This document shows, piece by piece, positions 24,996-32,751 of a DNA stretch of 34,827 nt (its first letter is position 1; each line of letters begins with the position of its first letter). A program made the position numbers and the translations under genes. The DNA comes from an uncultured Collinsella sp. (GTDB taxonomy: Bacteria > Actinomycetota > Coriobacteriia > Coriobacteriales > Coriobacteriaceae), in contig URKT01000011.1 in NCBI GenBank assembly GCA_900548495.1, positions 1-34,827 of the forward strand, read 5' to 3'. The notes beneath the pieces are model-generated. The model saw only the letters and a list, made by a program, of their open reading frames with translations, searched no databases and was not told the DNA's origin.

Positions 24996-26117
24996 CTATT
25001 CGGTTGCCTCCCGGCACATCGCGCCGAGGGCCCACAGCCACCTCACGAGCTCGGCGGCGGTGGCGGCGTTCGCCTTCGCCTGGGGCATGCCCCTGGCGAG
25101 CATCTCCTCGCGGCGCCGGAGCAGGCGCTCGGAACCCTTCCTCCCGTGCATCCTCACCTCGAGCGGGACGCCGCTGCCCTTGGGCATCAGCTTCGGTTGG
25201 TGGCTCGCCTGGACGTAGCTCCAGGACCCCTCGACTGCCAGCCTCCTGACGAGCGCGTTGCCGGCCCCGCTGATCCCGCCGAGGCGCACGGAGTCCGCGC
25301 TCGACCTCTGCTTCGGGGCGAGGCCGAAGTAGGACGTCACCTGCCTGCCGGAGCGGAACCTCGAGAAGTCGCCGACCTCGGACGCGAAGGCGGCGGCGAG
25401 CGCGAACCCGCACCCCTTGATCGACTGGAGCGCCTCGACCTCCGCCGAGAGGGGGCCCGCCGCGACGGCGGCCCTGTACTCGGCGAGGAGGTCGTCGCGC
25501 GTCTCGGCGGCCGCCTCGACCTCGCTCCTCAGCGCCGCCAGCGCCCGGATGCCGCCGTCGTCGGCGGGCCGGACCTTGTCGAGCCACCTGAGGAAGTCGT
25601 ACGTCCAGTACCTCCGGGGGTTTCCGGCCGGCGTCGTGCCGCCGTAGGCGTAGCCACGGCGGGCGAGGAACGCCAGGAGCCGCTGCTTCGCCGCCGCGAG
25701 CCTCGCGGTCGCCGCGTCGTGGGCCCCGGCGAGGTCCCTGAGCCCCTCGATCTCGGGGGACGGCACCCATACCGGGGAGATATCGTGCGACAGTATCGCC
25801 TTGGCCATCCTGGCCGCGTCGTTGCGGTCGTTCTTGGACGAGAGGTCTGCCGCCGACCTCGGGACCTTGGAGACGGCCGCGACGACGCAGTCGACGCCGA
25901 GCCCGGAGAGCTCCCTCTGCGGGGCGAAGCCGAGGTAGCCGCTCTCGTAGGCGGCGAGCGACGGGCCGGGGAAGCCCGACATCCACTCCGCGACCTCGCC
26001 CCAGGGGTTGCCGCGGAACCTCCTCGTCACGGCCTCGCCCGTCTCCGCGTCGAGCGCGCAGACGGTGGTGGACCTGAGGTGTACGTCCATTCCGAAGGCG
26101 GTAGAATATCTAGGCAC
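24996..26117 (-). CDS. IS110/IS1111 family DEDD transposase
   Basis: A 373-residue recombinase. The RuvC-like N-terminal domain shows the DEDD residues: Asp11 in GMDVH, Glu58 in YESGYLGF, and Asp97/Asp100 in KNDRNDA. The C-terminal Transposase_20 domain has IKGCGFALAAAFASEVGDF, RSGRQVTSYFGLAP and GNALVRRLAVEGSW, with the conserved Ser in LGGISGAGN. It makes and inserts a circular IS form guided by an RNA from the element's non-coding end. The GTG start at 26117 has GGGAGG 5 nt upstream. The gene appears intact, so the element may be active. Very GC-rich sequence makes long false frames on the other strand. Confidence 0.93.
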   Translation of the reverse strand: MPRYSTAFGMDVHLRSTTVCALDAETGEAVTRRFRGNPWGEVAEWMSGFPGPSLAAYESGYLGFAPQRELSGLGVDCVVAAVSKVPRSAADLSSKNDRNDAARMAKAILSHDISPVWVPSPEIEGLRDLAGAHDAATARLAAAKQRLLAFLARRGYAYGGTTPAGNPRRYWTYDFLRWLDKVRPADDGGIRALAALRSEVEAAAETRDDLLAEYRAAVAAGPLSAEVEALQSIKGCGFALAAAFASEVGDFSRFRSGRQVTSYFGLAPKQRSSADSVRLGGISGAGNALVRRLAVEGSWSYVQASHQPKLMPKGSGVPLEVRMHGRKGSERLLRRREEMLARGMPQAKANAATAAELVRWLWALGAMCREATE

Positions 26118-26286
26118 GGGAGCCTCCCAACCTCGTTGCGGCGCGGCTGCGCCTCTGGCACTTCAACAACATTGTCGCAGCCCCGACCCGCGGTCACGAG
26201 CGGGGGCTCCTGTCGTTTCCGTGCCCCTGGATTGGGTCATAGTGTCTGACTTATGCTCAACCTACGATAAATCCGAGCTGAACGAG

Positions 26287-28509
26287 CTACTCGCTGTAGC
26301 GGGTGGCTATGGCAGCTTGCACCATTCCGGCGCTCATGAGGTAGGTCACCAGGAAGTATCCGCCATAGGCTGCCAGGAAGATTGCACAGGTGAGGCCCAC
26401 GGTGCCGCCGATGCTCATATTTCCGAATATGCTCACCAGCTCGATGATCACCTTAAGTGCCACAAAGGAGTGCGCCAGGCCCACTGCCAGAGGGAACAGG
26501 AAGAACACTGCTTGCTGCGCCATCACCGAATGGCGAATCTGGCGGTCCTCACAGCCGATCTGTGCCAGCACACGATAGCTGCGGCTGCCGTCGGCCACGT
26601 TGGAGAGTTGCTGGATCGACAGAATCGCCGCGCATGCAACGACCAATACAAAGCCGATGTAGATGGCTAGGTAGCTAATAAGACCGTTCATTTGCGCTGC
26701 TTGCGCGTACATCTCGGAGCGTGTGATGAAGGTTCCCCACGACCCCGGCTCCTTGCCGTCAACGAGCAGATTGTCGAGCACAGTGTATTTAATACTCTCG
26801 TCTGCCTCGGTCGTATCCATCCCCTGTTTGTAGTTAACGAGCAGGCTACTGGAATACGGCTGCAGATTAAGTTGGGACAACAGCTCGTCGGCAACGACGA
26901 CGGTACCCGGATTACTGCCCATCGCCGAGTTGGCGATGGCCGCCGCATCTTCGTCCGACTTATCGGTTGCGGGCTTGAGCGTATGCCCGCCCAAGGTAAG
27001 GGCATGGCCGCCAGCCATATACTTGGTGTACAGGTCGACCAGCTCGCCGCCCATATCACACGTGAGCAGATACTGGTCGTGACCGATGTGCACCGGCTCC
27101 TCGCCCATCATCTGACGCAGTTTGTTGTACTGGCTCGCCGGCGTCACAAACAGACCCATCGTATCGGCATTGCTACCCCCGAACGCCTTGGGAAGCTTTT
27201 CGCCCATGGCCTTGCACATTTCACTTGGAGTCACCGAAGGATCCGAACCGCCAAGCGGGTAACTCAGATACGAATCGATCTGCACATGCTCACCGGCAAC
27301 ATCGGCAATATTGACCTTCTTGCCGGTCTCGTCGTTGTTGTCCGCCGACTTGCCCTTACGATCGCCGTGCCATGGATCGCCGTGCCATGCGGAGTACAAA
27401 TCGACCGTACTATCGGCCAGCACCATGCGATCGGCTTCAGACGGATTGATGTACTCTTTGTAGTAGTCGAGCGTATCGGGCGTGTAATAGACATACGTCT
27501 GTGACACGTCAACAGGGTTATAGCGCTCCAGGTTTTCGTTCATCACATTGGCAATCGACATACCGCACGTCACCGAGGTGATGGCCAAAAACAGGAGCAT
27601 CGCGATGACGCCCATCGAAAAGCACACCGTGTTGACCTTGGCCGCAAGCTGGCGCACGGTAAACATGTTGAGGCCGCGCCAATACACGCCGCGCAGGCTC
27701 TGCAGCAGCTTGATGAGCATGCCCGAGAGTCCCCAGAACAGGGCAAAGGTGCCCACTGTAACCATAGCGGTCGTAATGCCAAACTGGTTCATGGCCTCTT
27801 GCAGCTTGCTGTCCGTCGCGGTTAGCGGGAACCCATCACGTAGCAGACGGTAATAGGCCACGCCCACAAGCACCACGCCCACGGCAAAGATGGCAATCGC
27901 AATCCAGGGGTTGCGCGTCTTGATGCTCTCGTTGCGACGCTCGGCACCCATAAGCTCGATGAGTTTGGTGCGACGCACGGCGCGAAGGTTCAGCAGTAGC
28001 GTGAGCACAAACATTACGAGCATGCAGGCAAGGGTCAGATTGAACGCATGCATCGAGAAAAAGAAGTGGAAATTGGCGATCTGTGTCTTAAAGAGCGAGG
28101 CCGTAAAGAACGTCATGAGCTGGGAGAGTCCCACACCCAGCACAATGCCGGCGACAAAGGCCACGACCGATACTATCACGGTCTCGAGCGCCATGATCGT
28201 GGCGACGCGCCCGCGCCCCATGCCGAGCACCTGGTACAGGCCAAACTCCTTCTTGCGGCGTTTCATGATGAAGTTATTGGCATACACCATCAAAAAGGCC
28301 ATGACACCGGCCAAAAAGTACGTTAGGTCGCCGAGTATGCTGCCCATAACCTGCGCCAAGCCCTCTTCATCGATGCCGGCGATGTCGACCTGCATCGAGA
28401 TGGTGTTAAAGGCATAGAAGACCGTGACGCCCAGGGTGAGCGTCAGCAAGTAGACGAGGTAGTCGCGGCCGGCGCGGCGGACGTTGCCCCAAGCGAGTTT
28501 ACAGAGCAT
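26287..28509 (-). CDS. BceB-like FtsX-type ABC permease
   Basis: A 740-residue membrane protein. It starts KLAWGNVRRAGRDYLVYLLTL, the usual BceB opening, and has about ten helices. A large extracellular domain of roughly 250 residues lies between helices 7 and 8 (from about residue 320, VDVSQTYVYYTPDTLDYYKEY), as in permeases that sense or remove cell-wall antibiotics such as bacitracin. It works with the ATPase just upstream; its ATG at 28509 lies inside the end of that gene (11-nt overlap) with GAGGG 5 nt before it. No histidine kinase or response regulator, the usual partners, is in the window. The stop lies 45 nt from the IS end and the C-terminus looks complete. Confidence 0.88.
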   Translation of the reverse strand: MLCKLAWGNVRRAGRDYLVYLLTLTLGVTVFYAFNTISMQVDIAGIDEEGLAQVMGSILGDLTYFLAGVMAFLMVYANNFIMKRRKKEFGLYQVLGMGRGRVATIMALETVIVSVVAFVAGIVLGVGLSQLMTFFTASLFKTQIANFHFFFSMHAFNLTLACMLVMFVLTLLLNLRAVRRTKLIELMGAERRNESIKTRNPWIAIAIFAVGVVLVGVAYYRLLRDGFPLTATDSKLQEAMNQFGITTAMVTVGTFALFWGLSGMLIKLLQSLRGVYWRGLNMFTVRQLAAKVNTVCFSMGVIAMLLFLAITSVTCGMSIANVMNENLERYNPVDVSQTYVYYTPDTLDYYKEYINPSEADRMVLADSTVDLYSAWHGDPWHGDRKGKSADNNDETGKKVNIADVAGEHVQIDSYLSYPLGGSDPSVTPSEMCKAMGEKLPKAFGGSNADTMGLFVTPASQYNKLRQMMGEEPVHIGHDQYLLTCDMGGELVDLYTKYMAGGHALTLGGHTLKPATDKSDEDAAAIANSAMGSNPGTVVVADELLSQLNLQPYSSSLLVNYKQGMDTTEADESIKYTVLDNLLVDGKEPGSWGTFITRSEMYAQAAQMNGLISYLAIYIGFVLVVACAAILSIQQLSNVADGSRSYRVLAQIGCEDRQIRHSVMAQQAVFFLFPLAVGLAHSFVALKVIIELVSIFGNMSIGGTVGLTCAIFLAAYGGYFLVTYLMSAGMVQAAIATRYSE

Positions 28510-29284
28510 CGGAGCCCTCACCGCCCATCATGGCAACGACCTCCATAATGCGGTCGAAGAACTCTCGGCGGTCGATGTCGCCGCGGCGCAGCTCGGTGAA
28601 GATCTTGCCGTCGCGAATAAACAGCACACGGCTCGTGTAGCTGGCGGCAAAGCTGTCGTGCGTGACCATGAGCACGGTGGCGCGTAGGCGGCGGTTAAGG
28701 GCCTCTAGGCTCTCGAGCAACAGGCGGGCGCTTTTGGAGTCGAGGGCGCCGGTAGGCTCGTCGGCCATGATCATGGTGGGGTCGGTGACGAGCGCGCGAG
28801 CCGCGGCAACGCGCTGCTGCTGACCGCCGGACATCTGGTAGGGATACTTGTCGAGCACCTGGCTGATGGACAGGCGCGCTGCCACATCCTGCACGCGAGT
28901 CGAGATCTCTGCCGAGTTTGTGCGGGCGATGGTGAGCGGCAGAGCGATGTTCTCGCGTGCCGTGAGCGTATCGAGCAGGTTGGAGTCCTGGAAGATAAAG
29001 CCGAGCTCCTCGCGGCGGAACTGCGAGAGTTTGGCCTGCTTCATGCGCGTCACGTCCTGGCCGTTAATGCGGATCGTGCCGCTCGTGGCGCTATCGATGG
29101 TCGACACGCAGTTGAGCAACGTCGACTTGCCCGAGCCCGAAGCGCCCATGATGCCAACAAATTCACCGCGGTTGACGGTAAAGCTGACGTCGTTGAGCGC
29201 GCGGGTCACGTTGCCCAGCGCTCCGTATACCTTTTCGAGATGCGCGACCTCCAGTACCGGGGTCGCCATGTGCGTGGTTTGCAT
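28499..29284 (-). CDS. BceA-like ABC transporter ATPase
   Basis: A 261-residue MacB/BceA-type ATPase. It has Walker A GASGSGKST, a Q-loop in GFIFQDSNLLDTLTARENIALPL, signature MSGGQQQRV, Walker B TMIMADEPTGALD and switch His in VTHDSF, so it is fully catalytic. It powers the permease encoded immediately downstream, probably freeing peptide antibiotics from the cell surface. The ATG at 29284 has AAGGA 6 nt upstream. The gene is divergent from the Nudix-Vsr gene with a 148-nt shared upstream region. Confidence 0.93.
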   Translation of the reverse strand: MQTTHMATPVLEVAHLEKVYGALGNVTRALNDVSFTVNRGEFVGIMGASGSGKSTLLNCVSTIDSATSGTIRINGQDVTRMKQAKLSQFRREELGFIFQDSNLLDTLTARENIALPLTIARTNSAEISTRVQDVAARLSISQVLDKYPYQMSGGQQQRVAAARALVTDPTMIMADEPTGALDSKSARLLLESLEALNRRLRATVLMVTHDSFAASYTSRVLFIRDGKIFTELRRGDIDRREFFDRIMEVVAMMGGEGSDAL

Positions 29285-29359
29285 ACCGAGTCCTTTCTTG
29301 CAATTAGTCTACGGCATCTATAGTCGCAAGAAGACGAGTCGGCTACCATCGATATGGCT

Positions 29360-29393
29360 TACGCTTGCCTTACCGTTGTGTAAGGTACGCGTA
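29360..29393 (+). promoter_or_regulatory. Stem-loop in the leader of the Nudix-Vsr gene
   Basis: TACGC (29360-29364) pairs with GCGTA (29389-29393), and the inner CCTTAC (29368-29373) with GTAAGG (29380-29385), loop CGTTGT. It is in the shared region between the BceA-like and Nudix-Vsr genes, about 40 nt before the TTG start. It could be an operator or a leader hairpin. Confidence 0.4.
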
Positions 29394-29432
29394 GCTACCC
29401 TGCCACGCGTTGATGTTGAGAGAGGACTCCTG

Positions 29433-30419
29433 TTGAAGACTGTTCATGTTGCCGCTGGGATCATTCGCAAGGATGGATCTGATGAGCTGCTTGCCGTGCA
29501 GCGCGGCTATGGCGACATGCAGGGACTTTGGGAGTTCCCCGGTGGCAAGCTCATGCGCGGCGAGACGCCCGAGGACGCCGTACGCCGCGAGCTTATGGAA
29601 GAGCTGCAGGTAAAAGTCACCAACCTGCGCGATTTCTACACCGTTGAGTATGACTACCCCGATTTCCATCTCTCCATGGAGTGCTACTACTGCTCGCTCG
29701 CCGATGAATCCGATGAGCCTCAGAAGCACGACCGCCAGCTCGATATCCGCTGGATTCCGCGCACCTCGCTTGCCACGGTGGAATGGATGCCCGCCGACAA
29801 GGGGCTTATTAATGCCCTGATTGAGCTGAAGGAAGACCGGCTTGAGGCAAGCGCCGCCGATGACGCCGAGGCCGCCATGGCCGACGAGTCTGCCGCCAAA
29901 CCCAAGCGCGCACCTAAGCACCGTAGCAAAAAGCGCCCCAAGCCCGGCCTGCTGGACGGCATCGATACCTCGGACCTTTCTGCCGACGAGCGTGAGCTCG
30001 TGCGCCGTCGCGCCGCTATAAAAAAGTCCATGAAGGGCAACAAGCGTGCGAACACCAAACCTGAGCTGCTCGTTCGCCAGCGCCTGCGCGCCGCAGGCCT
30101 TACGGGATACCGTCTGGAATGGAAGGTGCCCGGAAAACCCGACATCGCCTTTCCCGGGCGCAAGATCGCCATCTTCGTCAACGGCTGCTTTTGGCATCGC
30201 TGCCCCAAATGCAACCCAAGTCAGCCCAAGCGCAATGTTGAGTTTTGGGAGGCAAAGTTCCGCCGCAACGTCGAGCGCGACCGAGCCGCCGTGGCAGCAC
30301 TCACTCAAATGGGCTGGACACCCATAACCATCTGGGAATGTGAGCTCAAAAAGGACCGCATCGACGCCACGATGGAAAAGGTCATCGAGCAGGTGCGCAC
30401 CGCAGAGCTGCAGCGCTAG
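29433..30419 (+). CDS. Nudix (MutT-type) hydrolase fused to Vsr mismatch endonuclease
   Basis: A 328-residue two-domain protein. Residues 1-135 are a Nudix hydrolase: VHVAAGIIRK, GLWEFPGGKLM and a Nudix box at 38-60 (E44, R52-E53, E56-E57), resembling MutT enzymes that destroy oxidised nucleotides. Residues 136-180 are an Ala/acidic then Lys/Arg-rich linker (KPKRAPKHRSKKRPKP). Residues 190-328 are a complete very-short-patch repair endonuclease: MKGNKRANTKPE, catalytic Asp237 in GKPD, GCFWH (251-255), zinc ligands Cys252/Cys257/Cys260/Cys303 in the CFWHRCPKC and WEC motifs, and FWEAKFRRNVERD. Vsr nicks at T:G mismatches from deaminated 5-methylcytosine. I start at TTG 29433 with AGAGGA 6 nt upstream; no ATG or GTG precedes the Nudix core. 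No Dcm-type methylase is in the window. Confidence 0.88.
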   Translation: MKTVHVAAGIIRKDGSDELLAVQRGYGDMQGLWEFPGGKLMRGETPEDAVRRELMEELQVKVTNLRDFYTVEYDYPDFHLSMECYYCSLADESDEPQKHDRQLDIRWIPRTSLATVEWMPADKGLINALIELKEDRLEASAADDAEAAMADESAAKPKRAPKHRSKKRPKPGLLDGIDTSDLSADERELVRRRAAIKKSMKGNKRANTKPELLVRQRLRAAGLTGYRLEWKVPGKPDIAFPGRKIAIFVNGCFWHRCPKCNPSQPKRNVEFWEAKFRRNVERDRAAVAALTQMGWTPITIWECELKKDRIDATMEKVIEQVRTAELQR

Positions 30420-30607
30420 GAACGAGCCGTCCACACGCCCCGCACGTCCGCGCCACATCCACGTCACAAACCTTAGAAAGCTCTTAAGCCCAAAACCTTT
30501 CAAGAGTGTTACTCGATAGCTTTTACCTGCGGTTTCATCGTAACACCAAACCAGGTTAAGCCTTTCTTTAGCGCTTCTTTGCGACGTCCGCGGCATAATA
30601 CTGCCAA

Positions 30608-30637
30608 CGCACGGGATCTAGCAGCACACCCCGTGCG
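30608..30637 (+). promoter_or_regulatory. Hairpin upstream of the small ORF
   Basis: CGCACGGG (30608-30615) pairs with CCCGTGCG (30630-30637). A possible -10 box CATAAT lies at 30594-30599 with no clear -35. The remaining sequence from 30420 to 30593 shows no gene or convincing signal. Confidence 0.4.
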
Positions 30638-30673
30638 CAAACTTTTGGTGGACATCGAGGAGGCCGCATAAGC

Positions 30674-30883
30674 ATGCATTCTTCCAATGACGCAGCACAG
30701 CAGCCATCCCTAAATCATGCGAACCTTTTCTCCTTCCCCCCGACACAGAGAAACGGCTTCCTCGACTCCCCCACCACAAAAGCCAAACGCTCAACCGACC
30801 AGAGCCACAACTTGCGAGCATCGTTCGAAAAGCTCCAAGCATCCCTAGACAAGGCGTTCCCCGAACAGGCAAGAGCAATCTAA
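30674..30883 (+). CDS. Possible 69-residue hypothetical protein
   Basis: An ATG frame with GAGGAGG 10 nt upstream. The product is hydrophilic, with a Ser/Pro/Asn-rich first half (FSFPPTQRNGFLDSP) and a short C-terminal amphipathic stretch (LRASFEKLQASLDKAFPEQ). There is no membrane segment and I recognise no family. It lies 25 nt before the AraC regulator gene on the same strand. The good ribosome site and the coding-like C-terminus argue for a real gene; low complexity and lack of family argue against. Confidence 0.4.
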   Translation: MHSSNDAAQQPSLNHANLFSFPPTQRNGFLDSPTTKAKRSTDQSHNLRASFEKLQASLDKAFPEQARAI

Positions 30884-30908
30884 GCCCATCGCGCTTTATA
30901 CTGATGCC

Positions 30909-31847
30909 ATGCGAAACATGGATCACATAGAATTGCACCGCGGAGGACGCGAGGAAGCGTTTCCCGAGACCGGCGAAGACTGGCCCTATATTGCCGAACG
31001 CGCAGAATTCGCTCGCTATCCGGGCAATTCCGTCCCCTGGCACTGGCATTCCGAAGTTGAGCTTTTCTACATGGAGCAGGGAGCGATTGACTATCGAACG
31101 CGCGCGGCTCATGAGCACGTACGCTTTGAGGAAGGGTCCGCCGGCTTTATCAACGGCGGCGTTTTGCACAGCACGCTGCAATCACCCAATTCGGCACCAG
31201 CCATTCAAATGTTGCATATCTTTCAGCCGTCGATGCTCGGCGATCCCGCGGGACGCCTTCAAAAGCGCTATATCAATCCTTTGCTGCAATGTCGAGGCGT
31301 CGATGTGCTCAAATGGTCGCCCACCAACCCCGACGATATGCCCTTTATCGATTTGCTAAAGAGTTCCTTTAACCACGACCTTCAACGGCCGCAGAACGAG
31401 ATGGCGCTTCGAAATAGTTTGTCAGAGCTCTGGATTCAGATTTACGCCAAGGCCGAACCGCTCTTTTCCTCCGACAACACCTCTTGGATGACCAACCGCG
31501 ACGTACAGTTCAAGGCAATCCTGGACTATATCCGCGCAAACTATGCAGCCGCTATAGATGTGCCCCAGATGGCATCTGCATCCGGCGTAAGCGAAAGAGA
31601 GTGTTACCGCATTATCGAAGCTTGCGCAGGAACGACCCCGGCGGCATATCTGCGCGCATACCGCGTAAACCGTGCTTGCGAACTTTTGGCACACACCACG
31701 CGAACGGTCCAGACAGTCGCGCGCCAATGCGGCTTTGCGACAGCAAGCCATCTTGGCCAGGTATTTAAAGAACAAATGGGATGCACTCCTTCGAGCTATC
31801 GAGCAGCGAGGCAGAATCTCGATAGTACCAGGCAGAAATCCCGCTAG
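30909..31847 (+). CDS. AraC family transcriptional regulator
   Basis: A 312-residue regulator. The N-terminal half is a cupin-like sensor domain (PWHWHSEVELFYMEQGAIDYRT, EGSAGFINGGVLHS), the type that binds a sugar or small molecule. The C-terminal 100 residues carry two helix-turn-helix units: IDVPQMASASGVSERECYRI and TVQTVARQCGFATASHLGQVFKE with a GCTPSSYR end. It probably activates a nearby sugar operon; the target is unknown. The following HAD phosphatase gene is 56 nt away on the same strand. The start at 30909 lacks a strong ribosome site; an ATG at 30918 is a possible alternative. Confidence 0.9.
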   Translation: MRNMDHIELHRGGREEAFPETGEDWPYIAERAEFARYPGNSVPWHWHSEVELFYMEQGAIDYRTRAAHEHVRFEEGSAGFINGGVLHSTLQSPNSAPAIQMLHIFQPSMLGDPAGRLQKRYINPLLQCRGVDVLKWSPTNPDDMPFIDLLKSSFNHDLQRPQNEMALRNSLSELWIQIYAKAEPLFSSDNTSWMTNRDVQFKAILDYIRANYAAAIDVPQMASASGVSERECYRIIEACAGTTPAAYLRAYRVNRACELLAHTTRTVQTVARQCGFATASHLGQVFKEQMGCTPSSYRAARQNLDSTRQKSR

Positions 31848-31903
31848 CCCTTTTTCTGTCACTGCATCAAACTTGCAGGCAAACAACAGAGAGGAGCAAT
31901 CAT

Positions 31904-32527
31904 ATGAAGCACTTTGACCATATCGTGTTTGACGTTGATGGGACATTGGCAGATACAGAAGAAAGCGTGCTGTCATCGCTTGGCCAGATTGTCCAAGAAG
32001 AAACCGGCAAAACGCTCCCCCGACACGAGCTTGAATTTGCCCTCGGCATACCCGGCAAGAACGCCCTTGAGAAACTTGGGATCTACTCACAGGCAACGCT
32101 GGATCGCTGGTGCCAAGTTGCCGCCAGCTTTAAAAGCACCATCAGCGTGTTTCCCGGCTTGCACCAAGTTATCGCAACACTCTCCGACAATGGCTGCAAA
32201 CTTGGCATCGTCTCCTCACGTGCGCGCGACGAATACGCAGAAGAAATTGCACCCCTTGGCTTCGATAAGTATTTTGAGCACATCATCCTTGTCGAAGACA
32301 CAACCGAACATAAACCCGCACCCGCTCCCATGCTCGAATATCTCCGGCGTACGGGCGCGAATCCTGGCAACGTCGTCTACGTTGGCGACACCGTCTACGA
32401 CGAACAATGCGCAACTTCGGCAGGGGTCAGTTTTGCCCGAGCAGCATGGGGATCACACCAAGATATCCCAAACGCCACCTACAACCTCAAAACCCCCAAC
32501 GACCTACTAACCCTAACAACCAAATAA
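31904..32527 (+). CDS. HAD family phosphatase (phosphoglycolate phosphatase/PpaX-like)
   Basis: A 207-residue haloacid-dehalogenase hydrolase. Motif I is FDVDGTLADTEE, with the nucleophile Asp10 and Asp12; motif II is in LGIVSSRARDEY, motif III the Lys of EHKPAPAP, and motif IV VGDTVYDEQCA. An alpha-helical cap sits between motifs I and II, as in phosphoglycolate phosphatases, pyrophosphatase PpaX and sugar phosphatases. The substrate is not predictable. The ATG has GAGAGGAG about 6-7 nt upstream. A giant palindrome separates it from the convergent aldolase gene. Confidence 0.9.
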   Translation: MKHFDHIVFDVDGTLADTEESVLSSLGQIVQEETGKTLPRHELEFALGIPGKNALEKLGIYSQATLDRWCQVAASFKSTISVFPGLHQVIATLSDNGCKLGIVSSRARDEYAEEIAPLGFDKYFEHIILVEDTTEHKPAPAPMLEYLRRTGANPGNVVYVGDTVYDEQCATSAGVSFARAAWGSHQDIPNATYNLKTPNDLLTLTTK

Positions 32528-32576
32528 CCCACGCGTCCCACCCTTTCAGCCCCAACGCCACAAGGGCGATTGAGCA

Positions 32577-32727
32577 GGACGGTTTGGGCGGGTCCCGTAC
32601 TTAGTTTCCAAAATCATTCCGCAGCGCGAAGGCCCCCGTTGTCAACGCTTCGAAGAAGCGAGACAACGGGGGCCTTCATGCGCGAGGACGTTTTGGAAAC
32701 TAAGTACGGGACCCGCCCAAACCGTCC
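32577..32727. repeat. Giant imperfect palindrome, copy 2
   Basis: A 151-nt near-cruciform. Outer arms of 37 bp (32577-32613 / 32691-32727) are perfect complements. An internal loop follows, then a 16-bp stem ending in GGCCCCCGTTGTC (left arm 32628-32643) and a CGCTTC-GAA-GAAGCG cap. It lies between the convergent HAD phosphatase and aldolase genes, so it would sit in both 3' ends. Its loop strands CCAAAATCATTCCGCAG (32608-32624) and CATGCGCGAGGACGTTTTGG (32677-32696) closely match copy 1 at 13164-13284, whereas the stems do not. Confidence 0.87.
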
Positions 32728-32751
32728 GGTGGGATCAGAGTACCCTTGTTG

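Larger units (their letters stand above)
24719..26241 (-). mobile_element. IS110 family (IS1111-like) insertion sequence
   Basis: The element is about 1.52 kb. It has a DEDD transposase gene and 13-bp inverted repeats near its ends: TATGACCCAATCC (24719-24731) and GGATTGGGTCATA (26229-26241). Most IS110 members lack such repeats, but the IS1111 group has subterminal ones, so that group fits. The true ends may lie a few bases outside. GC content inside is far above the flanks and codon third positions are almost all G or C, suggesting recent arrival from a higher-GC host. It sits between aroF and the BceB-like gene and breaks neither. No clear target duplication is seen, which is normal for this family. 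Confidence 0.85.

Noticed and set aside
24910..25986. A long Arg/Gly-rich frame on the minus strand in another register inside the transposase gene
   Set aside because: It is an artefact of very high GC in the IS. Only the frame at 24996-26117 has DEDD transposase motifs and a ribosome site.
24918..26249. A 443-codon plus-strand frame across the IS
   Set aside because: It is antisense to the transposase, Pro/Arg/Gly-rich, and without motifs.
28848..29432. Upstream in-frame extension of the Nudix-Vsr gene by 195 codons
   Set aside because: That part is antisense to the BceA-like ATPase and Ser/Arg-rich. The Nudix fold starts at the TTG at 29433, which has a ribosome site.
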